NCBI GenBank assembly: GCA_900543175.1
Contig: UQQO01000001.1
Coordinates: 1-59,922, forward strand
Length of the DNA: 59,922 nucleotides
Reading direction: 5' to 3'
DNA from: an uncultured Fusobacterium sp.
GTDB taxonomy: Bacteria > Fusobacteriota > Fusobacteriia > Fusobacteriales > Fusobacteriaceae
Made by a program: the position numbers and the translations under genes. This document shows, in pieces, positions 53,033 through 59,922 of the stretch; the stretch's first letter is position 1; every line of letters begins with the position of its first letter. The notes beneath the pieces were generated by a model. The model was not told where the DNA came from and did not search any database. It worked only from the letters and a program-made list of their open reading frames with translations.

Positions 53033-54601
53033 TTAATCTTCCTTCATAAATCTATCATATGCTGTTTGTTGTATCTCTTTAGATCTTTGAAGTCCAATAT
53101 CATTTAATCTTTCAATATATCCATCCCAATCTTTTTCAACATCTGATACACCTAATAACCAAATTTGTGCCATCTCCTCAGTTACATTACGAAGTTGAGA
53201 TTCTATCTTTAATAGTTCTCTGATCTCAGCCTTTGTATATTTCAACACTGGCATTGGTTCTTGAATTGCATCATTTTTCATATACTCGTCCATATCTCTT
53301 ACAGTTACATCTGATGCCCATTGTTTTTCATTTTCTGCATCTTGGAACATTCCAAGTCTATATTGTGCCCCTGTCTCTCTTATAACTGCTAGAGCATTTT
53401 TTCCTTCAGGATTTTTTAAAACTTTATCTGTAAATTGAGGTTTACCATCAACTAAAGTATATGTATCCCCTTCAATTCCAAAGTTCCATAATCTTCTTCC
53501 CTCTTCACTATACCAGAAGTCAAAATATTTTATAATAGTTACAGGGTCTTTAGCTTTATAGCTGATTCCCCAACCACCCATATATGTTGGTCTAGCTGTA
53601 GCTGTTTTTTTATTTCCATTATATTCTGGTGGTAATAATACTGAAAAATCAAATCCTGGAATTACATCTTTCAATTTTTCATTATATGAACCTGTACTTG
53701 CAAACCAGTCATTTGTAAATCCACCTAAGTTATTACTTAACATATAGTCTCTTGAAGAAAGTCCTCTTGTAAATACCTCTTGGTCTATTAATCCCTCTTT
53801 ATACCATTTTGCTAAATTGATCATAGCATTTTTATATTCAGGTTCAGCAGGTCCAAATACTGGTTTTCCATCTTTTTCATACCATACAAATTGTGCTTTA
53901 AAAATATCTGTAAGTGCCATCATTACTTTTCTATTGATATTAGCTCTCAAGAATAGAGGTACTTCATCTTTTTTACCATTTCCATTTGGATCTTGCTCTT
54001 TAAATGCTTTTAATACTGTATATAGTTCATCTACTGTTTTAGGCTCTTCCAATCCAAGTTTTTTTAGCCAGTCTTTTCTTATATAGTAACCTTGTGAACA
54101 ACTTAAATTAAAGTAGTCATTGTAGTTAGGAATCATATAGATATGTCCATCTGCTGCAATAGCATCTTTCTTATATCTTGGATTTTCTTCCCAGAATTTT
54201 TTAATATTTGGTGCATGTTCATCAATAAGTTTTTCTAATGGAATTAATCCACCATCAATTCCTAATTTTTCTAACTCATCTGTTAACTCATAAGCTATTA
54301 TATCTGGAATCAATCCTGAAGATATCATTAAGTTAAATGCTTGAACCTCTTCACTTTGATTTTTTGAAGCTGTTCCTACTAATTTTACATTTGTCATTTC
54401 AAAAGCTTTTTGATATACAGGTAACTCTCCATCAAATGCTTTTCCTAAAAATATTCCAAATATTGTAAATGCCTTTGGTTCCTCTGTTATTACATGTCCC
54501 TCTAATTTTCTTTTTGGTCCATCAACTTTAACTTCTTCTACTCCACAACCAATTAATGAAAGTGCAGCAGTTAATCCTATTAGAATTTTCTTTATATTCA
54601 T
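53033..54601 (-). CDS. ABC solute-binding lipoprotein for glycosaminoglycan oligosaccharides
   Basis: 522 residues from the ATG at 54601, behind GGGAGG. It has a lipoprotein signal with the lipobox LIGC (about 16-19). The mature protein has the family 1 (LplA-like) pattern, including KKDWLKKLG-type IRKDWLKKLGLEEPKTVDELYTVLKAF and DPNGNGKKDEVPLF, a calcium-binding-like loop. It resembles the binding protein Smon0123 of Streptobacillus moniliformis, also a member of the Fusobacteria, which imports unsaturated glycosaminoglycan disaccharides. The similarity is by recall of the family, supported by the adjoining permeases, lyase and GH88. Confidence 0.88.
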   Translation of the reverse strand: MNIKKILIGLTAALSLIGCGVEEVKVDGPKRKLEGHVITEEPKAFTIFGIFLGKAFDGELPVYQKAFEMTNVKLVGTASKNQSEEVQAFNLMISSGLIPDIIAYELTDELEKLGIDGGLIPLEKLIDEHAPNIKKFWEENPRYKKDAIAADGHIYMIPNYNDYFNLSCSQGYYIRKDWLKKLGLEEPKTVDELYTVLKAFKEQDPNGNGKKDEVPLFLRANINRKVMMALTDIFKAQFVWYEKDGKPVFGPAEPEYKNAMINLAKWYKEGLIDQEVFTRGLSSRDYMLSNNLGGFTNDWFASTGSYNEKLKDVIPGFDFSVLLPPEYNGNKKTATARPTYMGGWGISYKAKDPVTIIKYFDFWYSEEGRRLWNFGIEGDTYTLVDGKPQFTDKVLKNPEGKNALAVIRETGAQYRLGMFQDAENEKQWASDVTVRDMDEYMKNDAIQEPMPVLKYTKAEIRELLKIESQLRNVTEEMAQIWLLGVSDVEKDWDGYIERLNDIGLQRSKEIQQTAYDRFMKED

Positions 54602-54616
54602 TTTTCCTCCCACTAA

Positions 54617-55501
54617 TTATCCTTTTACTGCCCCTAAAGTAACTCCTTTTTTAAAGAATTTTTGAATAAATGGATATACTGTTAATATTGGAATTAATGA
54701 TAGTGCTATTACTGCATAAATTACAGTTTGAGGTGATGTCAGACTTTCCATAGTTATCATTTGACTTGCTTCCCCTGCCATATCTTTTTCAATTATCAGT
54801 TTCTTTAAGAATACTTGTAATGGAGCTTTTTTATCATCTATTAATAATACCATTGTCCAGAAATATCCATTCCATCTTGATACTGCATAGAAAAGTGATA
54901 CTGTTGTCAATGCTGATCCTGATAGTGGTAAATATATCTTTGTCATTATTTGAAATTGTGATGCTCCATCAATTCTAGCTGATTCCTCTAATGATTTTGG
55001 AATAGCTTCAAAGAATGATTTTAATATTATTACATTAAATGTATTAATTGCAAATCCAAGTATAACCCCTGTATAACTATTGATTAAATATAGATCTCTA
55101 AAGTTTAAGTATCTAGGAATAATTCCTGGGTCAAACCACATAGTCATTATAACTAGCATAGTTATTAATTTTCTAAATTTTAATTCTGGTTTTGATAAAA
55201 CATAAGCTCCTGTTATTGTAAAGAACATACTTACAGCAGTTCCTACCACTGTTATAAATATTGAGTTTCCATATGCTCTCCACATTCCAGTCAGATTCAT
55301 TGCTGTTTTAAAAGATTCAAATGTAAAACCTTTAGGAAATAGTGTTACAGCTCCAGATTCTACAAAATATGGCTTACTTACTGCTGCTGAAAAAACATAT
55401 ATAATTGGATAGATAAATATACAAGCAAATATTGCTAAAAGAATGTAGTTTGCAATATTAAATATTTTCTCATCCATTCCCATCTTTATCTTATTACTCA
55501 C
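54617..55501 (-). CDS. ABC transporter permease (LplC-like)
   Basis: 294 residues with six membrane helices and the EAA loop LEESARIDGASQFQIMTKIYLPLSG (about 190-214). It ends with KFFKKGVTLGAVKG, the usual tail of LplC/YtcP-type permeases for complex oligosaccharides. The start is GTG, with AGGGGG before it. It follows the other permease by 14 bases and precedes the binding-protein gene by 15. Confidence 0.9.
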   Translation of the reverse strand: MSNKIKMGMDEKIFNIANYILLAIFACIFIYPIIYVFSAAVSKPYFVESGAVTLFPKGFTFESFKTAMNLTGMWRAYGNSIFITVVGTAVSMFFTITGAYVLSKPELKFRKLITMLVIMTMWFDPGIIPRYLNFRDLYLINSYTGVILGFAINTFNVIILKSFFEAIPKSLEESARIDGASQFQIMTKIYLPLSGSALTTVSLFYAVSRWNGYFWTMVLLIDDKKAPLQVFLKKLIIEKDMAGEASQMITMESLTSPQTVIYAVIALSLIPILTVYPFIQKFFKKGVTLGAVKG

Positions 55502-55515
55502 TTTTTACCCCCTAA

Positions 55516-56418
55516 TTACCATAGACTTGATTGAGTAACTTTTTTACTCCATTTATTTGCACTATATACAAGGATAAATCCTACTAAAGCATTGAATAAT
55601 CCAACTGCTGTAGCAAGTCCAAAGTCTTGCATTAACATACCTGTTCTATATACATATGTACTGATTACATCTGCTGTTGAATAAGTTGCTGGTTGATATA
55701 GTAATAAAACTGTTTCAAATGCTACATTTAGCATGCTTCCAACTTTTAAAACAAGCATTATTACAATAGTAGGTATTATAGCAGGTATTGTTATGTGTCT
55801 CAACTGACTAAACTTGTTTGCTCCATCTATTCTTGCTGCTTCATATAGTTGCTCATCTACTGCTGTTAGAGCTGCTAAATAGATAACTGCATTAAACCCT
55901 GTTGTTTTCCACATATTTAATCCTGTAAATATTCCTCTGAAAAACTCTGGTTTTGATAGGAAATATACCTTTTCAAATCCTAATTTTTCTAGCACCATAT
56001 TTACAACCCCAGTACTTGGAGATAAAACATTTACTGTTATCCCTGTTGCTACAACTATTGCTATAAAATATGGTATAAACGATGCTGTTTGTACTATTGA
56101 TTTAAAATATTTATTCTTAACTTCATTTAGCATCAAAGCTATTAATATAGCAAATGGAAATTCTAAACATAAGCTATAAACATTTAACATAAGTGTATTT
56201 TTTAATGTTGTATAGAAATATGGACTTGTTAAAAACTCTTTAAAGTTATATAATCCAATCCATTCACTTCCAGATATTCCTCTAAATAAACTATAATCTT
56301 TAAATGCTATTAGTAATCCATACATAGGTTTAAACATAAATACTGCATACCATAGTATAAAAGGAAGTAAAATTAAATATAGCATTTTTTGATCTCTATC
56401 AAACCCTTTTATCTTCAT
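55516..56418 (-). CDS. ABC transporter permease (LplB-like)
   Basis: 300 residues with six membrane helices, the LplB-type N-terminus YLILLPFILWYAVFMFKPMYGLLIAFKDY and the EAA loop YEAARIDGANKFSQLRHITIPAIIP. AGGAGAA precedes the ATG. With the LplC-like partner it forms the channel fed by the lipoprotein and powered by the ATPase encoded 12 bases upstream. Confidence 0.9.
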   Translation of the reverse strand: MKIKGFDRDQKMLYLILLPFILWYAVFMFKPMYGLLIAFKDYSLFRGISGSEWIGLYNFKEFLTSPYFYTTLKNTLMLNVYSLCLEFPFAILIALMLNEVKNKYFKSIVQTASFIPYFIAIVVATGITVNVLSPSTGVVNMVLEKLGFEKVYFLSKPEFFRGIFTGLNMWKTTGFNAVIYLAALTAVDEQLYEAARIDGANKFSQLRHITIPAIIPTIVIMLVLKVGSMLNVAFETVLLLYQPATYSTADVISTYVYRTGMLMQDFGLATAVGLFNALVGFILVYSANKWSKKVTQSSLW

Positions 56419-56430
56419 ATTATCTTTCTC

Positions 56431-57561
56431 CTATAAAGTGATATTTTCTTCTGTTTCAGCATCAAATATATGAGCTCTTTTTATATTGAAGTAGAATTCT
56501 CCCTCTTCTCCATATTTTACATTATCTGTTTTTCTCGCTTCTATTCTTGATGTAAATTCACAACCATCTATTGTAAAATAAATAAACTCTTCATTTCCCA
56601 TGTGTTCTACTACACTTACTTGTCCTTTTAAGAAGTTTATCTTCTCTCCTTCTGGATGAGTTACTTTATTTCCAATATTTTCAGGTCTTATTCCTAAAAC
56701 AACTTTTTTACCTATATGGCTTTTTACCTTTTCTCCCATCTCTTTTGGAAGTACTAGATGCTTGCTATTTCCAAAAATAAATATTATTCCATCTTCATTT
56801 TCTTCAATTACACCATCAACAAAGTTCATCGCTGGAGATCCTATAAATCCTGCTACAAATTTATTTGCTGGTTTGTGGTATAAGTTTAATGGAGTATCTA
56901 CTTGCATTATTCTTCCATAGTTTAATACACAAATTCTATCTCCCATTGTCATTGCTTCTACTTGATCATGTGTTACATAGATCATTGTTGCTGTTTGTCC
57001 TTCAGCTTTTAGTTGTTTATGTAGTTGAGTTATCTTAACTCTCATTGATACTCTTAATTTCGCATCTAAGTTTGATAGTGGTTCATCAAATAGGAATACA
57101 TCTGGTTTTCTTACTATTGCTCTTCCTACTGCTACCCTTTGTCTTTGCCCCCCAGACATCTCTTTTGGTTTTCTATCTAGTAATTGAGTTATCTCTAACT
57201 TTTCTGCTGCTTCTCTAACTCTTCTATCTATCTCATCTTTTGGAATTTTAGCCATTTTTAATCCAAATGCCATGTTATCATAAACTGTCATATGAGGGTA
57301 TAGTGCATAGTTTTGGAAAACCATTGCAATTCCTCTATCTTTTGGTGGAAGATCATTAACTAATTTATCTCCTATCCAAATCTCTCCTCCTGTAATCTCT
57401 TCAAGTCCAGCTACCATTCTAAGAGTAGTAGATTTAGCACAACCAGAAGGACCAACAAAAACCATAAACTCCCCATCTTTAATTTCCAAATCAATTCCAT
57501 GTACAGCTTTGAATCCATTTGGATACTGCTTCTCCACTTTTTTTAACACTACTTTCGCCAT
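56431..57561 (-). CDS. ABC transporter ATPase (UgpC/MsmK type), copy 2
   Basis: 376 residues from the ATG at 57561, behind GGAGGG (the ATG at 57573 lies upstream of that site). Walker [10 protein letters not shown], the signature [13 protein letters not shown], Walker B and a C-terminal TOBE domain are present. It is nearly identical to copy 1 at 34342-35472 over the nucleotide-binding domain, with perfect DNA identity at 56966-57102 and 57395-57471, while the C-terminal domain differs. It is the first gene of the glycosaminoglycan operon. Confidence 0.93.
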   Translation of the reverse strand: MAKVVLKKVEKQYPNGFKAVHGIDLEIKDGEFMVFVGPSGCAKSTTLRMVAGLEEITGGEIWIGDKLVNDLPPKDRGIAMVFQNYALYPHMTVYDNMAFGLKMAKIPKDEIDRRVREAAEKLEITQLLDRKPKEMSGGQRQRVAVGRAIVRKPDVFLFDEPLSNLDAKLRVSMRVKITQLHKQLKAEGQTATMIYVTHDQVEAMTMGDRICVLNYGRIMQVDTPLNLYHKPANKFVAGFIGSPAMNFVDGVIEENEDGIIFIFGNSKHLVLPKEMGEKVKSHIGKKVVLGIRPENIGNKVTHPEGEKINFLKGQVSVVEHMGNEEFIYFTIDGCEFTSRIEARKTDNVKYGEEGEFYFNIKRAHIFDAETEENITL

Positions 57562-57768
57562 TTTTCCCTCCATAAAATACTTTTAATTCATCTAGTACGT
57601 TTTTATCTGATATATAATAACTTTTATTATTAGCTATCTTGTTCACTTAATTTTCTATTTATCTTATTTTTATACATTTGTTATTTTTCTCAATTATTGC
57701 ATAACAAAATTTAATTGTAAATCTTCTGTTTTGGCTATCCCATTTTCCACAATTTACAGTTTAAATTA
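57562..57768 (-). promoter_or_regulatory. Leader and promoter region of the glycosaminoglycan ABC-lyase operon
   Basis: A 207-base non-coding stretch between the first operon gene and the terminator of the upstream lyase gene. It must hold the operon promoter, but no spacing-perfect box pair is evident. The inverted repeat ATAATAA-CTT-TTATTAT (57614-57630) may be an operator, consistent with a promoter that needs an activator such as the AraC-type regulator. Confidence 0.4.
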
Positions 57769-57803
57769 AAAAATAGTCTTTTTAAATTAAAAAGACTATT
57801 TTT
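57769..57803 (-). terminator. Terminator after the cytosolic PL8 gene
   Basis: The 15-bp arms AAAAATAGTCTTTTT (57769-57783) and AAAAAGACTATTTTT (57789-57803) are perfect. The next minus-strand bases are T-rich. It lies 20 bases after the stop codon and shows that the lyase is not cotranscribed with the ABC operon, or only by readthrough. Confidence 0.8.
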
Positions 57804-57822
57804 ATAATCTTATTCTACTGTT

Positions 57823-59763
57823 TTATTTTTCAAGACTTAATATTTCACAAAATTCTTTTCCATTTTCTCTAAAATTCCAATTAACTTTATAAATTTTTTC
57901 TTTTGTTTTAATCTCATGAATATTATCTTCTAAGTTTATATACACATCCTTTTTAAAATCTATCTCACTATTATATGATAATCCCCAAATAATTTTCTTA
58001 TCATCATTATCATACTCTTTCCAAATCTTAATAAAATACCCATCTTTTTTCTCTATCTCAAAATAGATACTCTCTTCTAAATAGAATTTTAGATTTAGTT
58101 CTTCTATTTGGATTTTAGATAGTTTTTTATTAAAGTATTTCTCTTTAATCTCCTGTCCATCAATTAAAATTTTAGGCAGATTATTGTATTTTCTATTAAA
58201 TATTGTTGTATATACTTTCTCTTCACTCTCTATATCTGTTTCTATAAAGATTATTTTAGAATCTATTAAAACCCAAGATTTTCTACTTTTTAATTTCTCA
58301 TTCCAGTTAAGAAACTCCATTGCAACTAATCCATTTTCACCTTCTGAAACTCCAGAAGCTACCTTATCTTTAACAAATGAAGATTCAAAGTTTCTTTGAG
58401 CGTCTAAACCTTCCATATTCATTTTAATCTCTGTTGTTCCTGGAATATAATAATAATCTACATCTCTCCAATAATTTTTATAATCATTTACTCCATCATA
58501 CAGATAGTATGCTCCATCTCCAGTATACCATCCTTTTAAATTCTCTCCATTCATAGCCTCATAGTTTCCAATAGTTGGTGAGTGCATTGCTATTCCAAAA
58601 GCATATTTTTCCTCTCTTTTCATCACTCTAGCCATCTTATTACAAACTTTTATACTATTGTTATACTTTTCTATCTCTTGTCCTCTGCTTTTCTCCAAAA
58701 GATCTTTTATTTTTTTATATAGAAATGGTGATTTTTCCTCTTCTAAATATTTTTCTGCTCCATATTTTACAATCTCTCTTAAAACAATATCTTCTAACTT
58801 TTTATATTTATAATCTTCAAAAATTGAAGATACAACTAAAATATCATTCAGTATACGATGCCCTATAACTGAATCACTATTATTTGCCCTATCTATTCCT
58901 CTTCCTGATAACATATCTGTAAAACTTCCATTATAGAAGAAAGGCTCAAAAGAATTTAAAATTATCTCATAAAGATCATCAACTTTTTTTACAACTGAAG
59001 TATATTCACTATCACTTATAACATATAAGATCTCTCCTATTCCTGATAACAGTACTTCTCCATATCCTCCAGCATATGGTATCGCCTCATGTTGAATAAA
59101 AGATCCATCTCTATAAAATCCCTCTCCTCTCTCTTTCTCATTATACTCCCAAACCTCTGGCAGTGATTCTAAGGCTAATTTTACCTCATCTTCATCTCCT
59201 AACAGAATACCTCTAAATAGAGAGATTTTAACTGTGTCTACTCTATTTCCTCCAGTTGATAATCTCAATGGTTTTCCACTTGGATGAATAGCTACTGGAT
59301 TATTCCCAGAATATCTTGGATCAGGTTGAAAATATCTACTAGTTTTTAGATTTTCAACTATTATTTCATCTTTAATTTTCCCTTTCATCAACATAAAAAT
59401 ATCATTCATTGTAAAAGGGATTCCAATCTCCCATTGCCACCAGTTTGTATGTTCTACACTATTTAAATTGTAAAAATAGTTTCTAAATTTCTCTATTTTC
59501 TCTTCAATAAACTTTACAACAGATTCATCATTATAATATTTCGTTCCTTTAATATAATATCCTTTACATAATAAAAGTAGTTTTGCATATAAAACTTTTA
59601 TTTTTACTATATTATCTTTTGTCTCTTCATAATCTAAGTTAGAAATCTCTTCTATTATTTTTTCCATCTCTTTATTATAAAATTCAATTATCTCTAAGCT
59701 GCCTTCCCCATTTCCTGTTAAAAATTCTATTCTCTTTTCTATCATTTTTTGATACTCTCTCAT
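57823..59763 (-). CDS. Polysaccharide lyase family 8 paralogue without signal peptide
   Basis: 646 residues. It aligns with the secreted PL8 at 46962 over the catalytic toroid and the beta domains: NWWQWEIGIPFTMNDIF, GGNRVDT with N173, DGSFIQHEAIPYAGGYG with H225 and Y234, NGENLKGWYTGDG. All three catalytic residues are kept, with spacings of 52 and 9. It starts directly at the position of the mature N-terminus (IEFLTG against GEFLTG). The ATG has its own GGGTGGTGA site and there is no hydrophobic leader, so it should stay in the cytoplasm. It probably cuts imported oligosaccharides. It is monocistronic, with its own terminator. Confidence 0.9.
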   Translation of the reverse strand: MREYQKMIEKRIEFLTGNGEGSLEIIEFYNKEMEKIIEEISNLDYEETKDNIVKIKVLYAKLLLLCKGYYIKGTKYYNDESVVKFIEEKIEKFRNYFYNLNSVEHTNWWQWEIGIPFTMNDIFMLMKGKIKDEIIVENLKTSRYFQPDPRYSGNNPVAIHPSGKPLRLSTGGNRVDTVKISLFRGILLGDEDEVKLALESLPEVWEYNEKERGEGFYRDGSFIQHEAIPYAGGYGEVLLSGIGEILYVISDSEYTSVVKKVDDLYEIILNSFEPFFYNGSFTDMLSGRGIDRANNSDSVIGHRILNDILVVSSIFEDYKYKKLEDIVLREIVKYGAEKYLEEEKSPFLYKKIKDLLEKSRGQEIEKYNNSIKVCNKMARVMKREEKYAFGIAMHSPTIGNYEAMNGENLKGWYTGDGAYYLYDGVNDYKNYWRDVDYYYIPGTTEIKMNMEGLDAQRNFESSFVKDKVASGVSEGENGLVAMEFLNWNEKLKSRKSWVLIDSKIIFIETDIESEEKVYTTIFNRKYNNLPKILIDGQEIKEKYFNKKLSKIQIEELNLKFYLEESIYFEIEKKDGYFIKIWKEYDNDDKKIIWGLSYNSEIDFKKDVYINLEDNIHEIKTKEKIYKVNWNFRENGKEFCEILSLEK

Positions 59764-59870
59764 TTTGTCACCACCCTATTTTCTTTTCTATATTTTTATC
59801 ACTATTTTTATAATAAAACAATCTTCAATATTCAGCTAATCTTTTTAGATAGAAAATTGAATATACATAA
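59764..59870 (-). promoter_or_regulatory. Promoter region of the cytosolic PL8 gene
   Basis: The 107 bases between the right-edge terminator and the PL8 start must contain its promoter. A TATAAA box and an imperfect inverted repeat (ATATTCA about 59828 with TTGAATAT about 59858) are visible, but no clear -35 box with correct spacing. Control by an activator is possible. Confidence 0.35.
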
Positions 59871-59873
59871 AAA

Positions 59874-59914
59874 AAGCTGAGTAACATTTTAAAAAAAATG
59901 TTTTACTCAGCTCT
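59874..59914. terminator. Bidirectional terminator at the right edge
   Basis: AAGCTGAGTAACATTTT at about 59874-59890 pairs with the sequence ending TTACTCAGCT near 59912, with a two-base bulge. A and T runs flank both sides. It probably ends transcription of a minus-strand gene to the right of the window. Confidence 0.75.
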
Positions 59915-59922
59915 CTTTTTTG

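Noticed and set aside
1..59922. tRNA, rRNA or CRISPR array
   Set aside because: No GC-rich cloverleaf-like blocks with a GTTCGA-type T loop, no rRNA-like sequence, and no regularly spaced identical repeats were seen in the spacers read by eye.

Overview
The window is AT-rich, Gram-negative, anaerobe-type DNA and most likely comes from a Fusobacterium species. The signs are strong AT bias in coding and spacer DNA, consistent AGGAGG-type ribosome binding sites, a fusobacterial-style autotransporter, RNase Y, NhaC and SNF sodium transporters, TRAP and Ugp-type ABC transporters, and an overall likeness to known fusobacterial gene sets. The genus is inferred from content, not from a marker gene.

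Layout. Positions 1-3000 hold the 3' end of a WYL-type regulator, a DIP1984-family gene behind a tiny leader ORF, and a DUF2470 gene whose 3' end has been replaced by an intact IS3-family element (about 1552-2993) with a -1 frameshift heptamer. Positions 3031-8204 (minus strand) hold obgE, then miaA, a lipoprotein, an RsbW-like kinase, a STAS protein and RNase Y. Positions 8304-13411 hold a ROK regulator divergent from galK-galT-galE (Leloir pathway). Positions 13461-30277 are mostly minus-strand housekeeping and transport genes: MgtC, LemA, an M32 carboxypeptidase, a nuclease, a PqqB-like hydrolase, NhaC, an SNF transporter, proS, recG, yebC, a 5-formyl-THF cyclo-ligase, a divergent uracil-DNA glycosylase, a WalJ-like hydrolase, an orphan peptide-binding protein and a threonine aldolase. 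Positions 30446-36239 (plus) hold a GntR/FCD regulator and a Ugp-type operon (two permeases, binding protein, ATPase, glycerophosphodiesterase).

Positions 36304-59763 (minus) form a polysaccharide utilisation island for glycosaminoglycans such as hyaluronan or chondroitin. In transcription order it has a PL8 lyase with no signal peptide; an ABC ATPase, two permeases and a lipoprotein binding protein; a very unusual outer-membrane protein; a secreted PL8 lyase; and a GH88 unsaturated glucuronyl hydrolase. A membrane-anchored AraC regulator follows, then uxaC-uxuA-uxuB and a DctPQM TRAP transporter. The inferred flow is as follows. The exported PL8 cuts glycosaminoglycan, products cross the outer membrane, and the ABC system imports unsaturated oligosaccharides. 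GH88, and possibly the cytosolic PL8, finish depolymerisation inside. Free hexuronates taken up by the TRAP system go through UxaC, UxuB and UxuA to 2-keto-3-deoxygluconate. Enzymes for unsaturated uronate (KduI/KduD type), KDG kinase and aldolase, and sulfatases are not in the window.

Most notable is the about 1221-residue protein at 49340-53005. It appears to carry a repeat passenger, a complete autotransporter barrel, and then a second, porin-like beta-barrel in one chain. Also notable are near-identical ATPase genes in inverted orientation at both ends of a 21-kb segment, an 18-bp perfect palindrome on the uxaC promoter, and the cytosolic PL8 paralogue.
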